From the NCBI GenBank assembly GCA_964564915.1, contig CAZMCU010000003.1, positions 7,246 through 71,245 of the forward strand: a stretch of DNA of 64,000 nucleotides, given 5' to 3'. Position numbers and translations under genes: made by a program. This document shows, in pieces, positions 45,329 through 54,332 of this stretch. Below the pieces are notes generated by a model that saw only the letters and a program-made list of their open reading frames with translations, did not search any database and was not told where the DNA came from. Numbering within the stretch: the first letter of the stretch is position 1; each line of letters starts with the position of its first letter. This DNA comes from JAFGBM01 sp964564915. GTDB lineage: Bacteria > Actinomycetota > Actinomycetes > Actinomycetales > Demequinaceae.

Positions 45329-47188
45329 TCAGGCCTCGACGGGGGCGGCGAACTGGGCTTCGTAGAGGCGCGCGTACGCCCCGTTCGCCTCGAGAAGCTC
45401 CTGGTGCGTACCCTGCTCGACGATCGCACCCTCCTCCATCACGAGGATGAGATCGGCGTCCCGAATGGTCGAGAGTCGGTGGGCGATGACGAAGCTCGTC
45501 CGGTCCTTGCGCAGTTCGATCATCGCGTGCTGAACGAGGAGTTCGGTTCGGGTATCGACGGAGGACGTCGCCTCGTCGAGGATGAGGACGCTCGGCTTGG
45601 CGAGGAAGGCCCGGGCAATCGTGATGAGCTGCTTCTCCCCCGCGCTGATGTTCGAGGCGTTGTCGTCGAGGATGGTGTCGTACCCGTCGGGGAGCGCGTG
45701 GACGAATCGGTCGACATAGGCTGCCTCCGCCGCCGCGTGGATGTCCTTCTCCGTCGCATCCGGGCGACCGTACGCGATGTTTTCGCGAATCGTCCCCTCG
45801 AACAGCCACGTGTCCTGGAGGACCATGCCCGTTCGGGAACGGAGGTCGTCGCGGGTCATCTGAGAGATGTCGACACCGTCGAGCGTGATGCGCCCACCGT
45901 CGAGTTCGTAGAACCGCATGATGAGGTTGACGAGCGTTGTCTTTCCCGCGCCCGTTGGACCGACGATCGCGACGGTCTTGCCCGGACACGCGACGAGCGA
46001 AAGGTCGTCGATGAGGGGCTTGTCGGGGACGTAGCGGAACGACACGTGCTCGAACTCGAGCTTGCCGTGCTTGGAGCGCGGGCTCAAAGGCGCGGAGGGA
46101 TCGTCGGACTGCGGATCGGCGTCGAGAAGCTCGAACACGCGCTCCGCGCTCGCCACCCCAGACTGAAGAAGGTTGGCCATCGATCCGAGCTGAGCCAACG
46201 GCTGCGTGAATTGCCGCGTGTACTGGATGAACGCCTGAATGTCGCCCAGGGGGATCGAGCCATGAGCGACCATGATCCCGCCGACGACCGCGATGGCGAC
46301 GAACACGAGGTTCCCCACGAACATCGTCGCCGGCATGATGATCCCGCTCACGAACTGGGCCCCGAAGCTCGCCTGGTAAAGCGTCTCGTTCTCCTCCGCG
46401 AAGCGAGTCTCGACCTCCTTCTGGCGTCCGAAGACCTTGACGAGGGCGTGGCCCGTGTACATGTCCTCGATCTGCGCGTTGAGCGTCCCGGTGTGCTTCC
46501 ACTGGGCGACGAACATCTTCTGGCTTCTCTTGGCGACCGCCATCGCAATCCCGGCGGTCAACGGGACGGAGATGAGCGCGATGAGGGCGAGGCGCCACGA
46601 GATGGAGAACATCATGCCGATGACGCCAACGACGGTCAGGGCGGACATGAAGAGTTGCGCGAGCGTCTGTTGGAGCGACTGGGAGATGTTGTCGATGTCG
46701 TTCGTGACACGGCTGAGCAACTCGCCACGGGGGTGCTGGTCGAAGTAACTCAGAGGCAATTGATGGATCTTGTCCTCGACGCGAGCGCGCAACGTGAAGA
46801 TCGTTCGTTGGGTCACGCTATTGAGGATGAGCCCCTGAAGCAACTGGAAGAGCGAGGCCGCAATGTAGATCCCCATGACCCAGAACAGGAGGCTATGAAG
46901 TCGAGAGAAATCGATTCCCGTACTGCGGGTGAAGCCTTCGAAGATGACCGTCGTCGCGTTGCCGAGGATCTTCGGTCCCGTCACCGAAAGCGCCACGCTT
47001 GCCGCACCCACAAGGATGACGACCGCTACCCAGAACTTCTCGGGGTGAAGAAGGCCGGCGAGCCGGCGAGCCGAGCCCTTGAAGTCCTTCGCCTTCTCGA
47101 CGGGGACACCCATGCCGCCGAAGGGACCATGGCCGGCCGGACCACGCCGCGGCTGGGGGCGGACGGGTGCTTGTTCTCGCTCGCTCAT
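45329..47188 (-). CDS. ABC exporter half-transporter, catalytic-type NBD
   Basis: The 619-aa protein has a six-helix type IV (ABC_membrane) domain (about residues 50-345) and a nucleotide-binding domain: Walker A GPTGAGKTTL, signature NISAGEKQLITIARA, Walker B VLILDEATSSVDT with the catalytic Glu, and IAHRLSTIRDAD. It overlaps the preceding half-transporter gene by ATGA, so a heterodimer is likely. The basic and Pro-rich N-terminus (about 40 residues) is cytoplasmic. Drug, lipid or peptide export are possible; control by the adjacent TetR supports drug-type induction. Confidence 0.93.
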   Translation of the reverse strand: MSEREQAPVRPQPRRGPAGHGPFGGMGVPVEKAKDFKGSARRLAGLLHPEKFWVAVVILVGAASVALSVTGPKILGNATTVIFEGFTRSTGIDFSRLHSLLFWVMGIYIAASLFQLLQGLILNSVTQRTIFTLRARVEDKIHQLPLSYFDQHPRGELLSRVTNDIDNISQSLQQTLAQLFMSALTVVGVIGMMFSISWRLALIALISVPLTAGIAMAVAKRSQKMFVAQWKHTGTLNAQIEDMYTGHALVKVFGRQKEVETRFAEENETLYQASFGAQFVSGIIMPATMFVGNLVFVAIAVVGGIMVAHGSIPLGDIQAFIQYTRQFTQPLAQLGSMANLLQSGVASAERVFELLDADPQSDDPSAPLSPRSKHGKLEFEHVSFRYVPDKPLIDDLSLVACPGKTVAIVGPTGAGKTTLVNLIMRFYELDGGRITLDGVDISQMTRDDLRSRTGMVLQDTWLFEGTIRENIAYGRPDATEKDIHAAAEAAYVDRFVHALPDGYDTILDDNASNISAGEKQLITIARAFLAKPSVLILDEATSSVDTRTELLVQHAMIELRKDRTSFVIAHRLSTIRDADLILVMEEGAIVEQGTHQELLEANGAYARLYEAQFAAPVEA

Positions 47189-48939
47189 GCCACTTCCTCC
47201 GCTCGGAGCTGGGTACTGACGATCTCGCGATAGGTCTCGGACGAGGCGAGCAACTCCTCGTGGGTGCCGCGTGCGACGATCCTGCCCTCGTCGAGAACGA
47301 GGATCTGGTCGGCGTCAATGATGCTCGAGACTCGCTGGGCGACGACGATGACGGTCACATCTGTCGCGGCCCCTCGCAGGGCCTTGCGCAGCCGCGCGTC
47401 CGTTGCGGTGTCGAGGGCGGAGTACGAATCGTCGAAGATGAGGATCTCGGGGTTCCTGACCAGCGCCCGCGCGATGCTGAGGCGCTGCCGTTGGCCACCC
47501 GATACCGTCGTGCCACCCTGGGCTACCTCGGTCTCCAGTCCATCGGGCATCTCCTCGACAAACCGCTTGGCCTGGGCGATCTCGAGCGCGGCCCACAGTT
47601 CGTCGTCCGTCGCGTCGGGGTTGCCGTAACGCAGGTTGCTCGCGACCGTACCGGTGAAGAGGTAGGGACGCTGGGGCACCAGCCCGATCTTGGACCACAG
47701 GGTCTCGAGATCGGCGTTGCGTACGTCGACGCCGTCGACGAGAACCTGGCCTTCCGTAACGTCGTACAACCGCGGAAGGAGATTGACGAGAGTCGTCTTA
47801 CCCGAACCCGTGCTTCCGACGATCGCCGTCCGCGTGCCTTTCTTGGCGACGAAGCTGATGTTCGAGAGCACTGGCTTCTCCGCGCCGGGGTAGGAGAAGG
47901 TGACGTCGCGTAACTCGACGGCGCCTTTCCCCGTGAAGGCAGTAATGGGGTTGACGGCGGGGACGACGGTCGAGTCGGTTCCGAGCACCTCGCCGATGCG
48001 GTCGGCGGCGACCGAGGCGCGGGGCAGAAGGACGAAGAGGAACGTCGCCATCATGACGGCCATGAGGATCTGCATGAGGTACTGGAGGAACGCGATGAGC
48101 GCGCCCACTTGCATCTCGCCGGAGTTGACACGGGACGCTCCGAACCACAGGACGCCGATGCTGGAAAGGTTGAGCACGACCATGACGACCGGGAACATCG
48201 CCACCATGAGGCGGCCGGCCTTGAGGGCGGACTCGGTGACGTTGGCGTTGGCCTCCGCGAAACGCTCACGCTCGACCGGTTCGCGCACGAACGCCCGCAC
48301 CACCCGGATGCCGGTCAGCTGCTCGCGCAGCACGCGGTTGATCGCGTCGATGCGCCTCTGCATCCGACGGAAGTGCGGAACCATGCGGACGACGATCGAG
48401 ATGACGGCGGCGAGCAGCACCGGGATCGAGACGACCATGATCCACGAGAGCCCTACATCCTGCTGAAGGGCCATGATGACCCCGCCGATCGACATGAAGG
48501 GCGCGGTGATGAGGAACGTGCTCCCCAACATGACGAGCATCTGAACCTGCTGGACGTCGTTCGTCGTGCGCGTGATGAGCGAGGGGGCTCCGAAATGCTG
48601 CACCTCGTGTTCGGAGAACGTGCCGACCTGAGCGAAGACGTGGGAGCGGAGGTCGCGACCTACCCGCATCGCGAGCTTGGCGCCAAAGTAGACCGCGGTG
48701 ATGGAACAGGAGATCTGGAAGAGCGTGAGCCCCAACATGATCCAGCCGTCGTACCAGATGTGGCCGATATCCGGGTTGGGGATGCCGTTCGTGATGTTCG
48801 CGACGCCCTTGTCGATGAGGTCGGCGTTGAGGCTCGGCAGGTACAGGTTGGCGATCGACTGTGCGAGTTGGAAGATGACGATACCGAGGAGTAGGCGCCC
48901 GTAGGGGCGCACACTTCTCACGAGGAGGTTCCAGAGCAT
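47185..48939 (-). CDS. ABC exporter half-transporter, degenerate NBD
   Basis: The 584-aa protein has six transmembrane helices (about residues 15-310) and an NBD with Walker A GSTGSGKTTL and a canonical VSGGQRQRLSIARA signature. Its Walker B ends ILIFDDSYSALD, with Asp where the catalytic Glu is expected. This asymmetry is typical of heterodimeric exporters (BmrC/D, TM287/288 type) in which one ATP site is inactive. ATG at 48939 is preferred; the longer open frame enters tetR. It lies 4 nt after tetR. Confidence 0.93.
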   Translation of the reverse strand: MLWNLLVRSVRPYGRLLLGIVIFQLAQSIANLYLPSLNADLIDKGVANITNGIPNPDIGHIWYDGWIMLGLTLFQISCSITAVYFGAKLAMRVGRDLRSHVFAQVGTFSEHEVQHFGAPSLITRTTNDVQQVQMLVMLGSTFLITAPFMSIGGVIMALQQDVGLSWIMVVSIPVLLAAVISIVVRMVPHFRRMQRRIDAINRVLREQLTGIRVVRAFVREPVERERFAEANANVTESALKAGRLMVAMFPVVMVVLNLSSIGVLWFGASRVNSGEMQVGALIAFLQYLMQILMAVMMATFLFVLLPRASVAADRIGEVLGTDSTVVPAVNPITAFTGKGAVELRDVTFSYPGAEKPVLSNISFVAKKGTRTAIVGSTGSGKTTLVNLLPRLYDVTEGQVLVDGVDVRNADLETLWSKIGLVPQRPYLFTGTVASNLRYGNPDATDDELWAALEIAQAKRFVEEMPDGLETEVAQGGTTVSGGQRQRLSIARALVRNPEILIFDDSYSALDTATDARLRKALRGAATDVTVIVVAQRVSSIIDADQILVLDEGRIVARGTHEELLASSETYREIVSTQLRAEEVA

Positions 48940-48943
48940 GTAC

Positions 48944-49552
48944 TTATCCGTCCTCTCGCGCGATCCCGCGCAGGATGAAGTCGACGAGTTCGTCGGTGGT
49001 GAGAGCCTGGGTCTCATTGAAGGCGGGGATTTCGCTCGCGAACACGATGAGGCGAATCATCTGGGCGGCCACGCGCGGGCTGATACGGAGGCGGTCGCGC
49101 TCCGTTTCGAGCAGGCCGGTCAGAAGGCCCTCCATCTGGGCGCGATCGTGGACGGGTCCGCCGCGTCGATGGTGGCGGTGGGCGTGTCGCTCGCTCATAC
49201 CGACCGCACTCATGATGCCCATGATCCCGGCGAAGCGGGTACGCATGAGGACGACGACTTGGCGAACCTTCTCCTCAAGGGCGAGGGCGGGGTCGATGGA
49301 CGACAGCCCCTCGCGAATCGCCTCGGGATCCATGTATCGAGCGACGGCGGCCTTGCACAACTCCCTCTTGTCCTTGAAAGCCCGGAAGACCGTTCCCTCC
49401 GCGATTCCGGCGGCGTCGGCGATCTGCTTGGTCGTGACGTCCCGGCCGTACTCCGCGAAGAGTGGGATCGCGGCGTCGAGGATGGCCGCACGTCGATCGT
49501 CGACGGGGAGCGGTTGGGCTCGGCGGGATTCAGGACGCACGAGCGAGAGCAT
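48944..49552 (-). CDS. TetR-family transcriptional repressor of the ABC exporter operon
   Basis: The protein (202 aa from this ATG) has an N-terminal TetR DNA-binding domain (about residues 20-65) with RAAILDAAIPLFAEYG and TTKQIADAAGIAEGTVFRAF, and an all-helical ligand domain containing a His-rich HAHRHHRRGG loop. It is the first gene of the tetR-ABC-ABC operon. The palindrome at 49556-49573 lies directly upstream. Alternative GTG starts exist at 49570 (inside the palindrome) and 49540, so the exact N-terminus is uncertain. A repressor controlling its own operon is the family norm. Confidence 0.92.
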   Translation of the reverse strand: MLSLVRPESRRAQPLPVDDRRAAILDAAIPLFAEYGRDVTTKQIADAAGIAEGTVFRAFKDKRELCKAAVARYMDPEAIREGLSSIDPALALEEKVRQVVVLMRTRFAGIMGIMSAVGMSERHAHRHHRRGGPVHDRAQMEGLLTGLLETERDRLRISPRVAAQMIRLIVFASEIPAFNETQALTTDELVDFILRGIAREDG

Positions 49553-49555
49553 ATA

Positions 49556-49573
49556 TGAGTGAGTGCTCACTCA
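49556..49573 (-). promoter_or_regulatory. TetR operator palindrome within the tetR promoter
   Basis: This 18-bp site has perfect 8-bp arms (TGAGTGAG and CTCACTCA) around a 2-bp centre. It lies between TTGACT (49576-49581) and a TCATAT/CATATA -10 candidate (49552-49558) on the minus strand, so bound repressor would block RNA polymerase. The arm sequence resembles known TetR operators. A leaderless or very short-leader transcript is implied. Confidence 0.75.
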
Positions 49574-49605
49574 CAAGTCAAGAAGGGAACCAGCGATGCC
49601 CTCGG

Positions 49606-50532
49606 CTACAACCTCTCGGCGACGGCTCCGGGAACCCGCTCGGTCGTGAGGATGCACCGCCACGTGTCATCGCCGATGCCGTCGGCCCACGGAAGCGGCC
49701 CGCTAGCGAGCCCCTCCGCCGCGAGGTCGGTGCCGATCACCAACACGGACGGCCCGGCCCCCGAGACGACTGCGGCGAGCCCGCGCCCGCGGAGCTCGCC
49801 GATCATCGCTACCGCCGAGGGCATGTGGCCCGCGCGGTAACCCTGGTGGATGCGGTCCTCCGTGGCATCGAAAAGCAGTTCCGGCCAACCCCCGAGCGCG
49901 TGAACGAGGAGGGCGGCACGTGACGCGTTGAACGCGGCGTCACGGTGGGGCACGGTTGCCGGGAGGGTTTTCCTCGCCTCCGACGTGGGTACCACGCCAT
50001 GAGGAATGAGCACGGCGGTCTCGATGTCGTCCGCAACCTGCAACGGCGACGCGTGCGCCCCGGTGTCGTCCTGCCAACATACGACCGCGCCACCGTAGAT
50101 GGCTGGCGCGGCATTGTCGGGGTGACCCTCGATGGCGGTCGCCATCGTCAGCGCCGCTTCGGGAGAGAGGGCGTGCGGCTCGGCGATCAGCTCGCGCGCG
50201 GCCGTGAGGGCGGCGACGATCGTCGCGGCCGAGGACCCGAGTCCCTGGCCGTGGGGGATCTCGTTGTGCGCGATCACGTGAAGGCCGGAGTGGGGAGCGG
50301 TGACGCTGTCGAGAGCGGAACGAAGCGTCTGGACAAACAGGTGCGACTCGTCGAGCGGAACCGTGCCCTCACCCTCCCCCGTCACGTCGATCGTCACGTC
50401 CGTCGAGGCGAGCAGTTCTACCTCGATCGTGTCCACCGCCCCGAGCGCGATCCCCAGGCAATCGAAACCGGGCCCCATGTTTCCCGCACTCGCGGGAACG
50501 GTCACCCGAACGTGATCGCAGCCGAGCCTCAT
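49606..50532 (-). CDS. thrB: Homoserine kinase
   Basis: ThrB phosphorylates homoserine on the way to threonine. The 308-aa GHMP kinase has VTVPASAGNMGPGFDCLGIAL, the ATP-binding IPHGQGLGSSAATIVAAL and the C-terminal VVSGAGPSVLVI motif. It is last in hom-thrC-thrB, 13 nt after thrC. Confidence 0.96.
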   Translation of the reverse strand: MRLGCDHVRVTVPASAGNMGPGFDCLGIALGAVDTIEVELLASTDVTIDVTGEGEGTVPLDESHLFVQTLRSALDSVTAPHSGLHVIAHNEIPHGQGLGSSAATIVAALTAARELIAEPHALSPEAALTMATAIEGHPDNAAPAIYGGAVVCWQDDTGAHASPLQVADDIETAVLIPHGVVPTSEARKTLPATVPHRDAAFNASRAALLVHALGGWPELLFDATEDRIHQGYRAGHMPSAVAMIGELRGRGLAAVVSGAGPSVLVIGTDLAAEGLASGPLPWADGIGDDTWRCILTTERVPGAVAERL

Positions 50533-50545
50533 GTCAGCCCCGCTT

Positions 50546-51604
50546 TCATGTCAACCCCAGCGCCTCGGCCGCGGCGACAACGTCAACGGGAATGACGGTC
50601 GGGTCGGGCACGCGCCCGCTGAGCGCGGTCTCGGTGTCCTTGAGGCCCGTGCCGGTGACGGTGCACACGATGCACGCCCCCTCGGGGATCTCGTCTGCCT
50701 CCGCAGCGACGAGGAGCCCGGCGACGGAGGCGGCCGACGCGGGTTCGACGAATACCCCGACCTCGCCAGCGATCATCGCCTGGGCGTCGAGGATCTGCCG
50801 GTCGGACACCGCGCGGATCCACCCGCCGGACTCGTCGCGCGCCGCTACCGCGAGGTCCCACGACGCCGGGTTGCCGATGCGGATGGCCGTCGCCACGGTC
50901 TCGGGGTTCTTGATCGGCTCACCCTTGACGAAGGGAGCGGCACCCTCCGCCTGGACGCCCCACATGATCGGGCGATGCGTCGCCTCCCCGTGGTCGGCGT
51001 ACTCCGTGTATCCCATCCAATACGCGGAGATGTTTCCCGCGTTCCCCACCGGCAGCACGTGGATGTCGGGGGCGTCTCCCAGGGCGTCGCAAATCTCGAA
51101 CGCCGCGGTCTTTTGCCCCTGGAGGCGGTACGGGTTGATGGAGTTGACGAGAGCGACGGCGTAGTCCTCCGCGAGCGCGCGGGCGATGTCAAGGCAATCG
51201 TCGAAGTTCCCATCGACTTGGAGCAGTTTGGCCCCGTGGACGATGGCCTGCGCCATCTTCCCCGCCGCGATCTTGCCTTGGGGAAGGATGACGGCGCACA
51301 CCAAACCCGCTCGCGCGGCGTAGGCGGCGGCGGAAGCCGACGTGTTCCCGGTCGATGCGCATACGACCGTCGTCCCACTCTCCTTGACCACCTGGGTGAT
51401 CGCCGCCGTCATGCCACGATCCTTGAAGCTTCCCGTCGGGTTGGCCCCCTCGACCTTGAGGTGAACATCCGCCCCCACCCGCTGGGAGATCGTGTCCGCG
51501 GGAACGAGCGGAGTGCCACCTTCGCCGAGCGTGACGATGGGGTCGCCAATGGTGAACGGCAAGTACTCCAGGTACTCGCGGATGACCCCACGCCAGAGCG
51601 CCAC
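50546..51604 (-). CDS. thrC: Threonine synthase
   Basis: ThrC converts O-phosphohomoserine to threonine with pyridoxal phosphate. The 352-aa protein has the PLP lysine in NPTGSFKDRGM, the phosphate-binding PVGNAGNISAYW and VCASTGNTSASAAAYA. GTG at 51604 shares its first base with the hom stop (TAGTG), and GAGGGGG precedes it; the longer open frame lacks support. It matches the short (class I, about 350 aa) threonine synthases. Confidence 0.96.
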   Translation of the reverse strand: MALWRGVIREYLEYLPFTIGDPIVTLGEGGTPLVPADTISQRVGADVHLKVEGANPTGSFKDRGMTAAITQVVKESGTTVVCASTGNTSASAAAYAARAGLVCAVILPQGKIAAGKMAQAIVHGAKLLQVDGNFDDCLDIARALAEDYAVALVNSINPYRLQGQKTAAFEICDALGDAPDIHVLPVGNAGNISAYWMGYTEYADHGEATHRPIMWGVQAEGAAPFVKGEPIKNPETVATAIRIGNPASWDLAVAARDESGGWIRAVSDRQILDAQAMIAGEVGVFVEPASAASVAGLLVAAEADEIPEGACIVCTVTGTGLKDTETALSGRVPDPTVIPVDVVAAAEALGLT

Positions 51605-52899
51605 TATTCCCCCTCGATCCTCAAGACCGACAGGACGGCGCGAACCACCTCGCACGCGCGAATCTCCTCCACGGTTTCGCGGAGATCCGACTCGACCGCC
51701 TCGTGGGTGGAGATGACGAGTTGGGCACTGCCCTCGGCGCCACCACTCGGGGGCTGGCGTACGGACTCGATCGAGACGCGGTGCGCGCCGAGGATCGCGG
51801 CGACCTTGGCGAGCACACCGGGGCGATCGTCTACCTCAAGGCGGATTTGGAACCGGGTGCGCGACGCCCCAATGGGCAAGAGCGGAAGGGAGACGTAGTT
51901 CGACTCGCGGGGGCCGGCGCCACCGAGCACGCGGTGACGGGCGATCGAGACGATGTCCCCGAGGACGGCGGACGCGGTGGGGACTCCCCCCGCGCCGAGG
52001 CCGTAGAACATCAATTGCCCCGCCGCCTCCGCCTCGATGAAAACCGCGTTGAACGCGCCACCGACGGTCGCAAGGGGGTGCTGAAGTGGGACGAGGGTCG
52101 GGTGGACACGGACGGTTACCCCATCCTCGGAGCGTTCCGCGATCCCCAGAAGTTTGATGACGTGTCCCGATTCCGCAGCGGCCGCAACGTCGTGTGGCGT
52201 GATCTCCGTAATGCCTTCCCGGTAGACGTCGTCGAGACGCACGCGCATGTGGAACGCGAGGGAGGCAAGGATGGCGATCTTAGCCGCAGCGTCGTACCCC
52301 TCGACGTCGGCGGTCGGGTCGGCTTCGGCAAAACCCAACTCCTGCGCTTCCTTGAGGGCGATCTCGTACCCGAGGTGGGCCGTCGCCATGCGATCGAGAA
52401 CGTAATTGGTGGTCCCGTTGACGATGCCGAGGATGCGGACGACGCGATCGCCCGCGAGCCCCTCGCGCACGGGGCGGATGAGGGGTATGGCCCCACCGAC
52501 GGCGGCCTCGAAATAGAGGTCGACCCCGTTGGTATCCGCGGCTTCGTAGATCTCCGGGCCACACTCCGCCAGGAGTGCCTTATTCGCGGTCACCACGGCC
52601 TTGCCCGCGGCGAGCGCCTGAAGGACAAAGGTGCGGGCGGGTTCGATCCCACCGATCAGCTCGACGACGATATCGGCGTCCGGGATGAGCGACGCCGCGT
52701 CGGTGGTCAGGAGTTCGCGTGGGAGTCCGGCGAGGCGCTCGTCGTCGGGATCCATGGTGGCGATACCCGAGATGATGAGGGGGGCGCCGACGCGCTGGGC
52801 GAGGTCGTCCCTTCCCGTGTACAGGAGCCGCGCGACCTGGGAGCCGACGATACCGGCTCCGAGCAAGGCGACGCGGACGCGAGGGGATGCTTCTGCCAC
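51604..52899 (-). CDS. hom: Homoserine dehydrogenase
   Basis: Hom reduces aspartate semialdehyde to homoserine. The 431-aa protein has the NAD(P)-binding ALLGAGIVGSQVARLL, the catalytic region KEAQELGFAEADPTADVEGY and a C-terminal ACT domain (about 345-425), a site for threonine feedback. It starts at GTG with TAGAGT 6 nt upstream, making it the probable head of hom-thrC-thrB. Confidence 0.96.
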   Translation of the reverse strand: MAEASPRVRVALLGAGIVGSQVARLLYTGRDDLAQRVGAPLIISGIATMDPDDERLAGLPRELLTTDAASLIPDADIVVELIGGIEPARTFVLQALAAGKAVVTANKALLAECGPEIYEAADTNGVDLYFEAAVGGAIPLIRPVREGLAGDRVVRILGIVNGTTNYVLDRMATAHLGYEIALKEAQELGFAEADPTADVEGYDAAAKIAILASLAFHMRVRLDDVYREGITEITPHDVAAAAESGHVIKLLGIAERSEDGVTVRVHPTLVPLQHPLATVGGAFNAVFIEAEAAGQLMFYGLGAGGVPTASAVLGDIVSIARHRVLGGAGPRESNYVSLPLLPIGASRTRFQIRLEVDDRPGVLAKVAAILGAHRVSIESVRQPPSGGAEGSAQLVISTHEAVESDLRETVEEIRACEVVRAVLSVLRIEGE

Positions 52900-52905
52900 G
52901 CGCCA

Positions 52906-52911
52906 ACTCTA
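52906..52911 (-). promoter_or_regulatory. Leaderless-type -10 box of hom (TAGAGT)
   Basis: TAGAGT is separated from the hom GTG by 6 nt. It would drive hom-thrC-thrB independently of lysA-argS. Confidence 0.5.
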
Positions 52912-52964
52912 CCGGTTAGGCCACTGAGGTTCGTGGGGGTTTGCCGTCCCCTCCACGATCGCCG

Positions 52965-53687
52965 TTACGTGCCCCGGGAGATGGGGAAGTCTTGTGAAAA
53001 CGGGCCCCACGGGTCGGAGGGGTCGGACGCCTGGGTCTTCCTCGACGTCGCCGTCGCGGGCTGTGCGGTTTCGGACCCCGCCATCGCGGACTTGGCTTTA
53101 GCCTCCCCCTGGGGCCGGAAGCGATCCGCGTCCAGCAAGAGGTGGACGAAGGCGAGGCGAACCCGGGAGGTCGCGAACAGGCTGAGGACGGCCCTCGACC
53201 CCTCCGGTGTCATCGTCACCTCGGCGTCCCCATATCGCACGACGACCGGCTCCGATGTCGCGAGTGCGCGCTCGAGGAAAGCCCGTGCCTCGTCCGCGTC
53301 GGTCGCGATCCATATCCGGCCGGAGGCGTATCGCTTCACGCGGCGACGTGCGCGACGAGTAGCGCGGTCGGGCTTGGCCGTGGCTGGCGCATCCGTCGAC
53401 CCATTGGAGCCGAGGGGCTGGGCGATCACCGCCGTCGACACCGCTGCCCTCGTTGAGGCCGCGGACGCCGCTCGGGGTCGCTTCATCCGTCGGATACGCA
53501 AGACCCGCAGCGCCTTCCCCATGCGTGGGCCGCCGACAACAAGCGACGAGGCCACGAGGGTCCCCCATCGGTTGAGGTCAAAACGATCGTTTCCCACCCG
53601 AAGCGAGACCCGCCCCCCCTCGGTCCGAGGGATCTCCCCGAAGGCACGCGCCGCCTCGGGATCGTTAACCACCACCGTCTCCGCCAT
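52965..53687 (-). CDS. Hypothetical protein with an internal duplication
   Basis: The 240-aa protein has no domain I recognise. It contains two related segments of about 60 residues (near 4-64 and 124-184) that align along most of their length around EARAF, VVVRYG-like strands and SL. A basic linker (TRRARRRVKR) separates them and a low-complexity tail follows. The strong ribosome site (AGGAGGGGG) fixes the start. It is an insertion relative to the usual hom-lysA neighbourhood. Confidence 0.72.
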   Translation of the reverse strand: MAETVVVNDPEAARAFGEIPRTEGGRVSLRVGNDRFDLNRWGTLVASSLVVGGPRMGKALRVLRIRRMKRPRAASAASTRAAVSTAVIAQPLGSNGSTDAPATAKPDRATRRARRRVKRYASGRIWIATDADEARAFLERALATSEPVVVRYGDAEVTMTPEGSRAVLSLFATSRVRLAFVHLLLDADRFRPQGEAKAKSAMAGSETAQPATATSRKTQASDPSDPWGPFSQDFPISRGT

Positions 53688-53786
53688 GCCCCCTCCTTCC
53701 CTCGTTCACGGTTAGGTTACCGGTGACGCCGGTTCTCCATGAGGCCTCGGACCGCCCGCGTGTTGCTCCCCCTGGTAAACGCAACA

Positions 53787-53809
53787 GCCCCCGGGGAAAT
53801 CCCGGGGGC
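53787..53809 (-). terminator. Intrinsic terminator after the HEAT-repeat gene
   Basis: A perfect 9-bp GC stem (GCCCCCGGG/CCCGGGGGC) with a 5-nt loop is followed on the minus strand by a T-rich tract (TGTTGCGTTT). It lies 30 nt after the stop of the HEAT-like gene. Confidence 0.65.
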
Positions 53810-53838
53810 CGAGCGGTCAACGAAGGATAGTCGGGAGT

Positions 53839-54159
53839 CTACGCCACTCCATTGAGCGTCCGCAGACGGGCGAGAGCGACATCGTGGATCTGGGGTCGGC
53901 GGTCCACCGCGAGCGTGCGGAGAACCCATAGCGGGCTCGTGGGGTTTCCCGCAAGGGCTTGCCTCACCCGAATGTCGTCGTCATGGGCGAGCGAGATGAG
54001 CGAGGCCATCGGAGCGTCGACCCGTGACGCCACCGCGGCGCGCACCCGCATGTCGCGGTGAGCCGCGAGGGTGACGAGTTCCATGCGCGTCACCCCGGGA
54101 TCGAGGGCGCGTGAAACGTCTTCCGTAATGGTGTGAGGCGAGTGCGCGAGGATCGCCAT
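53839..54159 (-). CDS. Small HEAT/leucine-rich variant repeat protein
   Basis: The 106-aa protein consists mainly of about three helical repeats with the spacing HRDMRVRAAVASR, HDDDIRVRQALAGNP, RRPQIHDVALARL. This resembles the HEAT/leucine-rich-repeat-variant families that act as protein-binding scaffolds. ATG at 54159 follows an AAAGGA ribosome site. A terminator lies just downstream. No partner is evident. Confidence 0.8.
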   Translation of the reverse strand: MAILAHSPHTITEDVSRALDPGVTRMELVTLAAHRDMRVRAAVASRVDAPMASLISLAHDDDIRVRQALAGNPTSPLWVLRTLAVDRRPQIHDVALARLRTLNGVA

Positions 54160-54332
54160 GGGAGGTTTCCTTTCGTGGTGTTCTTCCACAGGAAACGATG
54201 CCCGGATAGGACCCTGGCTGTCATCGGCCGTCAGAGCGAATTCCGGGCTCCGGTAATCCCCCCACGCGGAGGATGCCGCTCCCCCGATAGGCTCAGGGTA
54301 GTCAACCGCCCCATCGCCCTTCAGGAGAGCCC

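Noticed and set aside
45002..47233. A 743-codon plus-strand open frame opposite the ABC exporter
   Set aside because: Antisense to a confident transporter gene; no family pattern or ribosome site.
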